A stretch of DNA of 64,000 bases from NCBI GenBank assembly GCA_050262155.1, contig CP189843.1:1240001-1304000 (forward strand), written 5' to 3'. Every line of letters begins with the position of its first letter. Within the stretch, counting starts at the first letter, position 1. Shown piece by piece: positions 1-8,194 of the stretch. The stretch comes from Parvimonas sp000223315. GTDB lineage: Bacteria; Bacillota; Clostridia; Tissierellales; Peptoniphilaceae. The position numbers and the translations under genes were made by a program. The notes beneath the pieces are model-generated. The model was not told where the DNA came from and made no database searches. It saw only the letters and a program-made list of their open reading frames with translations.

Positions 1-92
1 AGTGTATTAAAATTAAAACTTAATGCTGGTGCTTTTGATTTAGTAACAGCTTTTTCTCTTCCTTGTTTAATTAACTGGTTAATAGTTGGCAT
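1..92 (-). CDS. rpsL: 30S ribosomal protein S12, N-terminal part (cut by window edge)
   Basis: The first 30 codons read MPTINQLIKQGREKAVTKSK and then APALSFNFNT, which matches the conserved N-terminus of ribosomal protein uS12, the decoding-centre protein and streptomycin target. The ATG at 92-90 is preceded by a near-perfect AAGGAGGTGAAG ribosome binding site, which fixes the start. Only the N-terminal tail is in the window; the gene continues to the left, where rpsG and fusA would usually follow. The residues after PAL suggest the longer Gram-positive form with an insertion, but that part is cut off. Confidence 0.9.
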   Translation of the reverse strand, partial: MPTINQLIKQGREKAVTKSKAPALSFNFNT

Positions 93-158
93 TTCTTCAC
101 CTCCTTAAATTTTTTTCTAAAAATGCACATAACTATACATTATTAAATGTACCTAAAT

Positions 159-187
159 ATTCTAACATTTATATATACAAATGTCAA
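159..187 (-). promoter_or_regulatory. Promoter of rpsL
   Basis: On the minus strand TTGACA (187-182) and TAGAAT (164-159) are 17 bases apart, a good vegetative sigma-A promoter. It leaves an untranslated leader of about 60 bases before rpsL. Confidence 0.7.
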
Positions 188-214
188 TATTTTTTTAAGT
201 TTTTTAATATTTTT

Positions 215-1354
215 TTATCTGCTATTTTCAGAAATTTTCCCCTTTATTATTATTGAACCTATATCCGATAATATGGGTTTAAATAGGCTTGTTATTTCCG
301 AAGCATCAAGGTCACTTTCATTCTTTGTAAATTCCCTTGTAAGTTTTGTAAATCTTTTAAAAAAGCCTTTTGGTGAAATTGGACATTCAACTCCAAAAAC
401 TTCCTTTCCTGAATCCATCATTAACAAGGACATTCTATAATACATGAATTTATTATCTTCTTCATCCATATTTGCATCATAGTATTCAAAAAGTTTTTCA
501 AAATTTTTCATAATTTCACTCTGTTCGACAACTTCATTTAAAGTTAAAATTCCATTTTCTTTTTTAAACATTGAGTATGGAGAATGAACCCCTCCTAATA
601 TATGAACTATTTTAGAATATCTGGTATCTTCATTTCCAATATTTGTAGTAGATTTTATAAAAATCTTATTCGATACTGAATGCATTAAAATATTAACATA
701 ATCATATTCATTACAAATATTAAAAATTTTGTTTTTATTGAACTCTATTTCTTTATTATATTTTTTTAGAAAATTTTCATTAAATCCCTGCCCATCAAAA
801 GAATATACTTTTTTCAGTTTGGACATATCTCCCCGTAGAACTCCAATGTATTGAGCCTTATTTCCACCTTTGGAATGACCTGAAACATAAATTTTATTTA
901 TATCCGGAAACTTTTCAACCATCTCATCAAAATAGCTTAAAGCTCTTCTTTGTTGCTTTGTATCTGTTATATTATACGTTCCTTCTACATTATCTTTCCA
1001 CTCAAAATCTCCTGCAGTACCCTTGTAAACTATAATTAAATTATCTTCAAACTGAAAACTCACATTTACAACTCTATAACTACCGGAAGCATTTCCATAG
1101 ACCGAGTTATCAACATCTACTATTTTTATTTTTTCATAAATTTTTCTATTATGGTCAACTGTATTTAAAATATTTAAAAATTCTTCTTCATCTATTCCTG
1201 CTGGGTAATTTCCAGATTCATCTTTTTTATTCCTAATAAAATCAAATATCTCATTAATATTTTTACCTACTATTTTTTCTTGTACATCATCTTTTTCAAA
1301 ATTATGAACATAAATTATACAGTTTAAAATTAAAAAAACATCAATATTAAACAT
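215..1354 (-). CDS. Mbeg1-like (DUF2974) alpha/beta-hydrolase-fold protein
   Basis: A 379-residue protein of the DUF2974/Mbeg1-like lipase-fold family. The nucleophile elbow GHSKGG (residues 159-164, Ser161) follows a strand IYVSG, as in class-3 lipases, and KGTAGDFEWKDNV (about 111-123) resembles the family's oxyanion region. No signal peptide is convincing, so a cytosolic enzyme is likely; substrate unknown. The ATG is preceded by AGGAGG at good distance. It lies 11 bases after the nitroreductase gene and is probably cotranscribed with it. The family call is fairly firm; hydrolytic activity is inferred from the Ser motif only. Confidence 0.75.
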   Translation of the reverse strand: MFNIDVFLILNCIIYVHNFEKDDVQEKIVGKNINEIFDFIRNKKDESGNYPAGIDEEEFLNILNTVDHNRKIYEKIKIVDVDNSVYGNASGSYRVVNVSFQFEDNLIIVYKGTAGDFEWKDNVEGTYNITDTKQQRRALSYFDEMVEKFPDINKIYVSGHSKGGNKAQYIGVLRGDMSKLKKVYSFDGQGFNENFLKKYNKEIEFNKNKIFNICNEYDYVNILMHSVSNKIFIKSTTNIGNEDTRYSKIVHILGGVHSPYSMFKKENGILTLNEVVEQSEIMKNFEKLFEYYDANMDEEDNKFMYYRMSLLMMDSGKEVFGVECPISPKGFFKRFTKLTREFTKNESDLDASEITSLFKPILSDIGSIIIKGKISENSR

Positions 1355-1365
1355 ATTTCCTCCTA

Positions 1366-2034
1366 TTATTCAAAGCTATAATGTTCTTTGCCTGCTCCAA
1401 GTTCAAAATGGTATTTAATAATTCCCAAATCAACCTTTGTATAAAATCCCATTTTTGAAACTATATCTACCTTATTATCTTTTAGAATAATTTTATATCT
1501 TTGTTGATTTAAGGCTGTAGGTGCAAGTAGAGCAAATCTTACTCCTTTTAAAAACCAATCAGGCATTTCTACATCACTACTTGCAACTGAAGAAATACTT
1601 TTAAGTTTTCTTGTCTTTCCGTTTGTCTCTCCATATCCTATAGCTATAACACATACAAGTTTTTCATCTTCTTTTATATCATATTTAGCATTTTTCTTAC
1701 TATATGTTCCTCCAACCCAACAGGTATTAAGCCCTAAACTTTGAGCTTTTATAACTAATTTTTCTCCAAAATATCCAATCTTTTCATCTAAATTATCACA
1801 TTTTTTCCCAATCATTACAATATAGTTATTAACATTTCTAAACTTTCCAAAATCTGCCAAAATACTCTTTCCAAAGGCATTCGGTTCATTTGTAATGAAT
1901 TGAATATGCAAATCTCCAATATTATTGTATTCTTCTATATCTCTATTTATTTCATTTATTAAATTTTGTTCTATATCTTTTTTAAGATATGCTCTTACGG
2001 AATGTCTTTCTTCTACAAATTTATCAAAATTCAT
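1366..2034 (-). CDS. Nitroreductase-family protein (TM1586-like)
   Basis: A 222-residue protein of the FMN-dependent nitroreductase fold. RHSVRAY near the N-terminus is the typical FMN phosphate-binding start, LGLNTCWVGG sits mid-protein, and VRFALLAPTALNQQR gives the second flavin-contact segment. The arrangement, with the PTALNQQ segment late in the chain, fits the TM1586-type subgroup, in which two half-domains are fused. The ATG at 2034 is chosen because GGGGGAAAT directly precedes it; an upstream ATG nine codons earlier lies in a hairpin and has no ribosome binding site. First gene of a two-gene operon with the DUF2974 gene. Natural substrate unknown. Confidence 0.75.
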   Translation of the reverse strand: MNFDKFVEERHSVRAYLKKDIEQNLINEINRDIEEYNNIGDLHIQFITNEPNAFGKSILADFGKFRNVNNYIVMIGKKCDNLDEKIGYFGEKLVIKAQSLGLNTCWVGGTYSKKNAKYDIKEDEKLVCVIAIGYGETNGKTRKLKSISSVASSDVEMPDWFLKGVRFALLAPTALNQQRYKIILKDNKVDIVSKMGFYTKVDLGIIKYHFELGAGKEHYSFE

Positions 2035-2050
2035 ATTTCCCCCTATATAA

Positions 2051-2075
2051 CAAAAGGGCACATACTGCCCCCCGA
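2051..2075 (-). promoter_or_regulatory. GC-rich hairpin in the nitroreductase 5' leader
   Basis: In an AT-rich leader the minus strand carries GGGCA-GTATG-TGCCC followed by TTTTG, just before the ribosome binding site. It could be a weak attenuator or a stabilising 5' stem. Its short stem and short T run make termination uncertain. Confidence 0.35.
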
Positions 2076-2085
2076 ATTTGTTTCT

Positions 2086-2114
2086 ATAGTAACATACGAA
2101 AGTATAAAAGTCAA
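2086..2114 (-). promoter_or_regulatory. Promoter of the nitroreductase-DUF2974 operon
   Basis: TTGACT (2114-2109) and TACTAT (2091-2086) are separated by 17 bases on the minus strand, a sigma-A type promoter giving a leader of about 45 bases. Confidence 0.6.
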
Positions 2115-2157
2115 TATAAAACTAACCATCTTTCGAAATGTTTTCATTAAATTTCAA

Positions 2158-2181
2158 TAAAAAAGAAGTCCTAAGACTTCT
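2158..2181 (-). terminator. Rho-independent terminator of the argF-arcC-EamA operon
   Basis: AGAAGTC-TTAG-GACTTCT followed by a run of T on the minus strand, directly overlapping the stop codon of the transporter gene. Confidence 0.75.
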
Positions 2182-3115
2182 AAATTTTATTTTCAGCTTC
2201 TTCGCTTTTCTTTTTAAATATAAAAGATAATTTTGTTTCTGAAATTATTATAGCAATAAAAATTAGAACAAAACCTATAACTGATTTAACAGTTAAACTT
2301 TCAATTCCAAGTGCAACAGGTAATGCAACTCCAAAAATCGACTCACAACCTAAAATTATAGCTGCACTGCTTGGATCTGTATATTTTTGCCCTAAGTTTT
2401 GTAATAATAATGCAACTGCAGTACACATTATAGAAAGATATAAAACTTCAAGCATAGGTCTTAATGTAATTTGCATTCCTGCATTATTTTCTAAAGCAAA
2501 AGTAGTTATCCAAGATAAAACACCTGATACTAAAAATTGCATTATTGTAAGTACAAATGGATCTTTACCTACTCCAAGTTTTGTAACCATTACTATATGT
2601 GAAGCAAATAAAATTCCGCTTAAAAGTGCAAGTGCATCTCCATAAATCGCTGTCCAACTTGAATTAAAAATTGAACCGCTCTCTCCTGCCATAGCTATAA
2701 AGAATATTCCGATTATACAAAATATTGCAGCAGACACATTAAATTTATCAGGTCTAACTTTATTTGTTATCCAATATAAAAACGGTACAATTACACAATA
2801 TGATGCTGATAAAAATCCACTACGTCCCGGAGTTGTAAAAGTAACTCCAAGTGTTTGACTTGAATAAGCAACAAATAAAAATACTCCAATTATAGCTCCG
2901 GCTGTCAATTCATCTTTTCTTGCTTTAAACAATTTTTTATGAAAAATAATTGCTAAGATAATTCCGGCTATGGTAAATCTAATACCTAAAATAAAATTAG
3001 GTTTAAATACATCCGCTGCACTTTTAACTACCGTAAGAGAAGTTCCCCATAAAATAGCTACAATAAAAAGCGCAATTTTTGCCAAAAAGCTTGTTCTATG
3101 TGAAATATTGTTCAA
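2180..3115 (-). CDS. EamA/DMT-family membrane transporter
   Basis: A 311-residue polytopic membrane protein with about ten hydrophobic helices in two EamA repeats (roughly residues 12-140 and 155-295), beginning with LAKIALFIVAILWGTSL and its typical W-G-T/S signature. DMT-family members export amino acids or other metabolites. The start is a TTG supported by AGGAGG five bases upstream. The gene starts 9 bases after arcC and ends at a terminator, so it is the last gene of the argF-arcC operon; a role in arginine, ornithine or citrulline movement is therefore possible, but this is inference from position. Substrate is not readable from sequence. Confidence 0.8.
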   Translation of the reverse strand: MNNISHRTSFLAKIALFIVAILWGTSLTVVKSAADVFKPNFILGIRFTIAGIILAIIFHKKLFKARKDELTAGAIIGVFLFVAYSSQTLGVTFTTPGRSGFLSASYCVIVPFLYWITNKVRPDKFNVSAAIFCIIGIFFIAMAGESGSIFNSSWTAIYGDALALLSGILFASHIVMVTKLGVGKDPFVLTIMQFLVSGVLSWITTFALENNAGMQITLRPMLEVLYLSIMCTAVALLLQNLGQKYTDPSSAAIILGCESIFGVALPVALGIESLTVKSVIGFVLIFIAIIISETKLSFIFKKKSEEAENKI

Positions 3116-3124
3116 AATGTCCTC

Positions 3125-4060
3125 CTACTTAACTATTTTAGTTCCTGTAAGACCTTTTACAGCATCTGATGCTTTTTCAAGCAAAGTAATGATGGCACAT
3201 CTGTTTTCTGAACCATTTACAAAATCCAAACAAGCCTCAACTTTAGGAAGCATACTTCCCTTTCCGAATTGACCTTCTTCAATGTATTTTTTAGCTTCTT
3301 CAACTGTGATTTCATCTAATTCTTTTTGTTCAGGTGTGTTGAAATTAATACAAACTTTGTCAACTGCAGTTAAAATTAAAAGGAAATCAGCATCTAGTTC
3401 TGATGCAAGTTCAGCACTTGATTTATCTTTATCAATTACCGCATCAATTCCTACTAGTTTTCCATTTTTCTTAACAACAGGTATTCCACCGCCACCTACT
3501 GTTATAACTACAAGCCCGGCATCTACCATTTTCTTAACAGCGTCAATTTCAACAATGTGTAATGGTTTTGGTGAAGGAACAACTTTTCTATATCCTCTTC
3601 CTGAATCCTCAACAAAAGTAAAGCCCTTTTCTCTTTCAAGTTCTTCAGCTTTTTCCTTTGTATAGAACATTCCAACAGGTTTAGTTGGATTTTCAAATGC
3701 TTTATCATCCTCTGCAACTTCAACTTGAGTTACAACGGAAACAGCAGTTTTATTTATTCCTTTTTCTTTAAACGCTTGACCTAAAGCTTGTTGTAAATGA
3801 TATCCAATATATCCTTGACTCATAGCTCCACATTCAACAAGAGGCATTAAAGGAGTTTTTTCCTTACCATTTGCTGAATAATCCATAGCCAGATTAATCA
3901 TTCCTACTTGAGGTCCATTTCCATGTCCGATTATAACATCATTGCCATCTTTAACTAAATCTGAAATTATATCGGCAGCTATTTTAACTTTCTCTAATTG
4001 CTCTAAAGGGGTATTGCCTAAAGCATTACCCCCCAAAGCTACAACTATTCTCTTTCCCAT
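3125..4060 (-). CDS. arcC: Carbamate kinase
   Basis: A 311-residue enzyme of the amino-acid kinase fold that transfers phosphate from carbamoyl phosphate to ADP, giving ATP, CO2 and ammonia. GGNALG (residues 10-15) and GHGNGPQVG (45-53) are the family's glycine-rich phosphate-binding motifs, and full length matches carbamate kinases. Starts at an ATG behind AGAGG, 9 bases after argF. Together with the upstream carbamoyltransferase it forms the last two steps of the arginine deiminase (or a citrulline/agmatine-type) pathway, generating ATP by substrate-level phosphorylation. No arginine deiminase gene is adjacent. Confidence 0.95.
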   Translation of the reverse strand: MGKRIVVALGGNALGNTPLEQLEKVKIAADIISDLVKDGNDVIIGHGNGPQVGMINLAMDYSANGKEKTPLMPLVECGAMSQGYIGYHLQQALGQAFKEKGINKTAVSVVTQVEVAEDDKAFENPTKPVGMFYTKEKAEELEREKGFTFVEDSGRGYRKVVPSPKPLHIVEIDAVKKMVDAGLVVITVGGGGIPVVKKNGKLVGIDAVIDKDKSSAELASELDADFLLILTAVDKVCINFNTPEQKELDEITVEEAKKYIEEGQFGKGSMLPKVEACLDFVNGSENRCAIITLLEKASDAVKGLTGTKIVK

Positions 4061-4069
4061 TTGTACCTC

Positions 4070-5062
4070 TTACCATAAAGTTGAATACATAACTGCTTTT
4101 ATAGTATGCATTCTGTTTTCAGCTTCATCAAATACAACTGATTGAGGTCCTTCAATAACTTCATCAGTAACTTCCATTTCAGGAATACCAAATTTTTCAA
4201 AAATTTGTCTTCCGATAACAGTTTTTTGGTCATGGAATGAAGGTAAGCAGTGCATAAAGATAGCAGTTTCTTTAGCATTTGCCATAACTTCTTTGTTTAC
4301 TTGGTATGGTTTTAATAATTTAATTCTTTCAGCCCAAACTTCGTCCGGTTCACCCATTGAAACCCAAATATCTGTGTAGATTACATCAGCATTTGTAGTT
4401 CCTTTTTTAACATCTTCTTCAAAGCTTACAGTACAATGAGTAGCTTTAGCGATTTCTAATGCTTTTTCTCTTAATTCTTCTTCAGGCCATAATTCCTTTG
4501 GAGCACAAGCTGTAAAGTTTACACCCATTTTAGCACAAGCTATCATAAGTGAGTTACCCATATTGTTTCTTGCATCTCCCATATATACAAAGTTTAATCC
4601 CTTTAAGTATCCGAATTTTTCTTCAATTGTTAAAAGGTCAGCTAACATTTGAGTTGGGTGGAATTTGTCAGTTAAACCGTTCCATACAGGTACTCCTGCA
4701 TATTTTCCTAAAGTTTCAACTAATTCTTGGCTGAATCCTCTGTATTCAATACCGTCATACATTCTTCCTAAAACTCTTGCAGTATCTTCAATAGATTCTT
4801 TTTTACCCATTTGTGAAGAACCCGGATCTAAGTAAGTAACTCCCATACCTAAGTCCATTCCCGCAACTTCGAAAGAACAACGAGTTCTTGTTGAAGTTTT
4901 TTCAAATAATAATACTATATTTTTCCCTTCTAAATAACGATGAGGAGTTCCACTTCTCTTTAAATCTTTAAAATTTCTTGAAAGATCTAAAAGGTAACGA
5001 ATTTCATCACTTGTAAAGTCTAATAATGTTAGGAAATTTCTTCCTCTTAAGTTTTTGCTCAT
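4070..5062 (-). CDS. argF: Ornithine carbamoyltransferase (catabolic, arcB-type)
   Basis: A 330-residue carbamoyltransferase. STRTR (57-61) is the carbamoyl-phosphate site, DPGSSQMGKKES follows, and HCLP near residue 271 is the ornithine/citrulline-site signature of OTCases. The pairing with carbamate kinase in one operon suggests it runs in the catabolic direction, citrulline plus phosphate to ornithine and carbamoyl phosphate, so arcB would be an equally good symbol. The ATG follows GGAGAATTGTT. First gene of the operon; a perfect 17-base palindrome lies in its leader. Putrescine carbamoyltransferase is a less likely alternative. Confidence 0.9.
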   Translation of the reverse strand: MSKNLRGRNFLTLLDFTSDEIRYLLDLSRNFKDLKRSGTPHRYLEGKNIVLLFEKTSTRTRCSFEVAGMDLGMGVTYLDPGSSQMGKKESIEDTARVLGRMYDGIEYRGFSQELVETLGKYAGVPVWNGLTDKFHPTQMLADLLTIEEKFGYLKGLNFVYMGDARNNMGNSLMIACAKMGVNFTACAPKELWPEEELREKALEIAKATHCTVSFEEDVKKGTTNADVIYTDIWVSMGEPDEVWAERIKLLKPYQVNKEVMANAKETAIFMHCLPSFHDQKTVIGRQIFEKFGIPEMEVTDEVIEGPQSVVFDEAENRMHTIKAVMYSTLW

Positions 5063-5088
5063 AACAATTCTCCTTTGAATATATATTT

Positions 5089-5122
5089 GGTACAGTAACT
5101 GTACCCCTACACCATTATTATA
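5089..5122 (-). promoter_or_regulatory. argF promoter -10 with downstream palindromic operator
   Basis: On the minus strand TATAAT (5122-5117) has no clear -35 box, which suggests an activated promoter. Just downstream at 5105-5089 is GGTACAGT-T-ACTGTACC, eight-base perfect arms around one base, at about +5 to +21. This is a plausible operator. It does not resemble an ArgR box; the divergent AraC-type regulator is the obvious candidate to act here, but that is inference. Confidence 0.5.
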
Positions 5123-5443
5123 CTATATTCATTAAAAAATTTCGGACATTTTATTTAATAAAATTTGTATTACTTTCTATTTATTCTATAAGTATAGTCT
5201 TAATAGATTTGTTGTTTTTAGTATTTTTCAAAAATGAATTAATATAAAATCATTTAATAAAAATATAATTATTGTCTTATCTTAATGAAAAATATAACAC
5301 AATTTTACAAATAATATATTATAAATTGTCCCTTGATTAATATTAATTATTTGAATATAAACTATTTTAAAATTAAATATTTATAATATTGAAAATAATT
5401 TTATATTATATTAAAAAAAGACATATATTTTAACCTCTTAAAC
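5123..5443. other. AT-rich divergent intergenic region, no gene seen
   Basis: About 320 bases between the argF promoter and the regulator promoter. It is extremely AT-rich with no ORF with a ribosome binding site on either strand. It could hold regulator binding sites, but I can see no clear repeat. Confidence 0.5.
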
Positions 5444-5472
5444 TTTACATAAACTAGATTATGATTTATACT
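5444..5472 (+). promoter_or_regulatory. Promoter of the AraC-type regulator
   Basis: TTTACA (5444-5449) and TATACT (5467-5472) are 17 bases apart. The -10 overlaps the upstream in-frame ATG at 5461, which supports choosing the later start at 5512. Confidence 0.6.
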
Positions 5473-5511
5473 AATAATGTACATAGAAAATATTTTATAA
5501 CAGGAGTATTT

Positions 5512-6768
5512 ATGACTAAACAAAAAGGAATAGAAATACAAAACAGAGCTAATTCATATATAAATGAAGAGAGTATGTATAGTATTGATAGAGAGATAAT
5601 TTCATCCCCGACAAAAGGTCTTTTTCATCAGTCTGCCAGGTTTTTATTGATAAAAAAAGGTACTGCAAAAATGAGAATACAAAATAATATCTACGAAATA
5701 AAAGACAGGACTTTAGTTTGTATTCTACCTTGGGAATATACTGAAGTTGTTGAAGTTTCAAAGACTATACAATATTTTATTCTAAAATATAATTTTGATA
5801 GCGCTAATAAAATAATAAAATCATTTTACAATGTAGATGCGGAAAATTTAAGTTTAATAAATTCATTTTACGATAATCCGGTAATTCAATGTACTGATGA
5901 GCAATTCGAATATTTTTCAAATATATTTGATATGCTAAGAGATGAATTAGGTGAAGATTCAACATTATATAATAAAAATGAAAACCCCATATCTTCAGCT
6001 TATGTCTTAAATAAAATAATTGACTTGATTATAACTTACAGAAGAATGCAGGATGAAGACACTAATAAGATAAGAAAAGTGGATGAAAAATTTGATAAAA
6101 TAAATATTTTTAGATATATCCATGCCCATTTAAGCGAAAAACTTACAATTTCCACTATTTCAAAACTATTTTTCATGAGTGAATCAACCATAAATAGATA
6201 TGTAAAGGAAACAACCGGACTTTCCTTTAACACCTTAATAAATGAAATGAGAGTCGGAAAAACTATGGATATGTTACTATATACAGATTTAGATATAGAA
6301 GAAATAGCAGAAATAACCGGATTTTCCGATCGTTCTCACCTTTCAAAAGTTTTTACAGCAAGAACAGGTCAAAATCCTAATAAGTACAGACAAACTTTCA
6401 ATAAAGTATCTCAAATTTGTCAAATAGAAAATATCAGAAAATTCTACAGAATACTTAACTATGTAGTCAAAAATTCAAGTGAAGATATTGATATAGAAAG
6501 TATATGTAAAAACTTCTCAATATCTATAACTGAACTGAATAGATTGTTTATATACTATGTAGAGAAAAATTTTAAAAGTTTTTTAAATTTTGTACGAATT
6601 AACAAATCCACAAAACTATTATTAAAAACAGATATGCAAATTACAGATATTGCATTTGAAGTCGGATATAATACCGTTAAAACATTTAATCGAAATTTTT
6701 TAAAATATCAAAAAATGTTGCCTACAGAATTTAGAAAAAATCTAAAACTACAAGATAGAGAAATTTAG
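5512..6768 (+). CDS. AraC-family regulator with two complete AraC DNA-binding domains
   Basis: A 418-residue transcription factor. Residues 1-150 look like the cupin-type sensor half of AraC proteins. A first AraC domain covers about 197-295 (helix-turn-helix LTISTISKLFFMSESTINRY, then IEEIAEITGFSDRSHLSKVF and the PNKYR end). A second domain at about 309-409 repeats the plan (IDIESICKNFSISITELNRL, then ITDIAFEVGYNTVKTFNRNF and PTEFRK). Most family members have one such domain. The ATG at 5512 is used because AGGAG lies six bases before it. It is transcribed away from argF-arcC and is a candidate regulator of that operon. Confidence 0.85.
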   Translation: MTKQKGIEIQNRANSYINEESMYSIDREIISSPTKGLFHQSARFLLIKKGTAKMRIQNNIYEIKDRTLVCILPWEYTEVVEVSKTIQYFILKYNFDSANKIIKSFYNVDAENLSLINSFYDNPVIQCTDEQFEYFSNIFDMLRDELGEDSTLYNKNENPISSAYVLNKIIDLIITYRRMQDEDTNKIRKVDEKFDKINIFRYIHAHLSEKLTISTISKLFFMSESTINRYVKETTGLSFNTLINEMRVGKTMDMLLYTDLDIEEIAEITGFSDRSHLSKVFTARTGQNPNKYRQTFNKVSQICQIENIRKFYRILNYVVKNSSEDIDIESICKNFSISITELNRLFIYYVEKNFKSFLNFVRINKSTKLLLKTDMQITDIAFEVGYNTVKTFNRNFLKYQKMLPTEFRKNLKLQDREI

Positions 6769-6781
6769 TTAAATTTTAAAA

Positions 6782-6805
6782 AGTCGTTGAATTAAATCAA
6801 CGACT
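6782..6805. terminator. Bidirectional terminator
   Basis: AGTCGTTGA-ATTAAA-TCAACGACT with A-rich and T-rich flanks, between the convergent AraC-type gene and the small wHTH gene; it can end transcripts from both sides. Confidence 0.75.
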
Positions 6806-6809
6806 CTTT

Positions 6810-6986
6810 CTATTTTTCAACAGAATAATAACATCTCTTTGGAGAAATTATTTTTTCTTCAGCCTTTAATTTCTTTAAAACTTTATCCACATCTGCCTTT
6901 TCAACTCCTAATTTTTCGGCAATTTCTCCACCTTTAAGAGCTTCTGAAGATTTTAATAATTCAATAATCTTTTCACTTAATTCCAT
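6810..6986 (-). CDS. 58-residue winged-helix-like DNA-binding protein
   Basis: A small ORF too short for usual cut-offs: it begins MELSEKIIELLKSSEALKGG and ends CYYSVEK. It is preceded by AAGGAGGTATTAAA, an ideal ribosome binding site, so I consider it real. The pattern (helix, GGEIAEKLGVEKADVDKVLKKL, then a short basic beta segment IISPKRCYYSV) is that of a minimal winged helix as in small MarR/DtxR-like or dsrD-type proteins. It lies between the bidirectional terminator and the tRNA array terminator, so it is a monocistronic unit. Target unknown; could also act as a protein-binding wHTH rather than a DNA-binding one. Confidence 0.7.
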   Translation of the reverse strand: MELSEKIIELLKSSEALKGGEIAEKLGVEKADVDKVLKKLKAEEKIISPKRCYYSVEK

Positions 6987-7070
6987 TTTAATACCTCCTT
7001 ATTTATAAGATTTTATACCCTAAATACAGAACAATTAAATTAAAATAAAAAATTATCTAAAAATAGACAA

Positions 7071-7095
7071 AAAAAATCCTGCATCAGCAGGAAAA
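7071..7095 (-). terminator. Terminator of the tRNA array
   Basis: CCTGC-TGAT-GCAGG followed by eight T on the minus strand, about 40 bases after tRNA-Phe, the last gene of the array. Confidence 0.75.
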
Positions 7096-7133
7096 TAATA
7101 GCAATCCGTAACAGAATTCTCGAATTACAGATC

Positions 7134-7209
<76 letters not shown>

Positions 7210-7417
7210 ATATAATATTCAATTTTTCGAATTTTTAACATTTTTTTCAATTTCTTTTATTTCAATTTTTAGATAGCTCATTCTCTCGTGCTTCGCACTA
7301 GACTAAGATATTAACTCAAAACATCTTCGATTTCATCTCGATATTTTGGTTACTCTCTTATACCGACTTTCGCTATCTGGGCATATTATTTTTTTATTTT
7401 TGTAAATATTATGTAAA
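7210..7417. other. Spacer with degenerate copies of the tRNA-Phe 5' half
   Basis: A 208-base gap, the largest inside the array. 7362-7387 repeats about 25 bases of the tRNA-Phe 5' half (accgact..ctatctgggcatat) with a few changes, and 7271-7280 carries ten of the same bases inverted (agatagctca). A GTGCTTCGCAC hairpin lies between. No intact tRNA or ORF is present. Confidence 0.6.
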
Positions 7418-7491
7418 TGGCAGGGGTAGAAGGAATCGAACCCTCATCAGCGGTTTTGGAGACCGACATTCTACCGTTGAACTATACCCCT
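7418..7491 (-). tRNA. tRNA-Trp (CCA)
   Basis: AGGGGTA/TACCCCT acceptor, anticodon loop CTCCAAA, discriminator G, encoded CCA, 74 bases. Confidence 0.97.
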
Positions 7492-7524
7492 ACAGTATCA
7501 ATCCTTTTTTAGCTCTATAAAATA

Positions 7525-7552
7525 AGAGATATTTCTATAACAGAAATATCTT
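7525..7552. repeat. Hairpin between tRNA-Met and tRNA-Trp
   Basis: AGATATTTCT-ATAAC-AGAAATATCT, a perfect ten-base stem. It may be a processing signal or a weak internal terminator; the following T tract is broken, so termination is doubtful. Confidence 0.45.
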
Positions 7553-7561
7553 CAGATAATT

Positions 7562-7638
7562 TGGTGGGCCTTCAGGGACTTGAACCCGGGACCTACCGGT
7601 TATGAGCCGGGCGCTCTAACCAACTGAGCTAAAGGCCC
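7562..7638 (-). tRNA. tRNA with CAT anticodon (Met elongator, or Ile2)
   Basis: GGGCCTT/AAGGCCC acceptor, anticodon loop CTCATAA, encoded CCA, 77 bases. Acceptor base 1 pairs with 72, so it is not the initiator. Overall it looks like an elongator tRNA-Met; a lysidine-modified tRNA-Ile cannot be excluded by eye. Confidence 0.9.
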
Positions 7639-7645
7639 AAATTAT

Positions 7646-7736
7646 TGGCGGAGAAAGAGGGATTTGAACCCTCGCATCCCGTAAAGGATCTACTCCCTTA
7701 GCAGGGGAGCCTCTTCAGCCACTTGAGTATTTCTCC
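7646..7736 (-). tRNA. tRNA-Ser (GCT)
   Basis: GGAGAAA/TTTCTCC acceptor, anticodon loop CTGCTAA, long variable arm, encoded CCA, 91 bases. Confidence 0.97.
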
Positions 7737-7740
7737 ATTG

Positions 7741-7829
7741 TGGCGGAGAGGGTGGGATTCGAACCCACGTGGGCGTGAACCCAAACGGTTTTCAAGACCG
7801 CCTCGTTATGACCACTTCGATACCTCTCC
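7741..7829 (-). tRNA. tRNA-Ser (TGA)
   Basis: GGAGAGG/CCTCTCC acceptor, anticodon loop CTTGAAA, long variable arm, encoded CCA, 89 bases. Confidence 0.97.
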
Positions 7830-7834
7830 ATGAA

Positions 7835-7910
7835 TGGTGATCCATCGGGGATTCGAACCCCGGACACCCTGATTAAAAGTCAGGTGCTCTACCGACTGAG
7901 CTAATGAATC
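7835..7910 (-). tRNA. tRNA-Lys (TTT)
   Basis: GATTCAT/ATGGATC acceptor with one G-T pair, anticodon loop CTTTTAA, encoded CCA, 76 bases. Confidence 0.96.
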
Positions 7911-7917
7911 ATAAAAT

Positions 7918-7994
7918 TGGCTGGGGTAGCAGGACTCGAACCTGCGGAATGCTAGAGTCAAAGTCTAGTGCCTTACCGACTTGGCTATACCCCA
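7918..7994 (-). tRNA. tRNA-Gln (TTG)
   Basis: TGGGGTA/TACCCCA acceptor (U1-A72, usual for tRNA-Gln), anticodon loop CTTTGAC, encoded CCA. Confidence 0.96.
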
Positions 7995-7999
7995 AAGGT

Positions 8000-8076
<77 letters not shown>

Positions 8077-8080
8077 AAAA

Positions 8081-8154
8081 TGGAGCGGGTGAAGGGAATC
8101 GAACCCTCGCAACCAGCTTGGAAGGCTGGGGCTCTACCACTGAGCTACACCCGC
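8081..8154 (-). tRNA. tRNA-Gly (TCC)
   Basis: GCGGGTG/CACCCGC acceptor, anticodon loop CTTCCAA, encoded CCA, 74 bases. Confidence 0.97.
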
Positions 8155-8194
8155 ATATAAACTCAAACTTTATGGTCTTAACAAAAAATTCAAT

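Noticed and set aside
147..440. Plus-strand ORF of 97 codons
   Set aside because: Antisense to the DUF2974 gene and the rpsL promoter, with no ribosome binding site.
4070..5062. ArgR-controlled arginine biosynthesis
   Set aside because: The palindrome GGTACAGT/ACTGTACC does not fit the ARG box and no biosynthetic genes adjoin.
7525..7552. Hairpin inside the tRNA array as a terminator
   Set aside because: No unbroken T run follows it, and tRNA-Trp and tRNA-Phe downstream have no promoter of their own that I can see.
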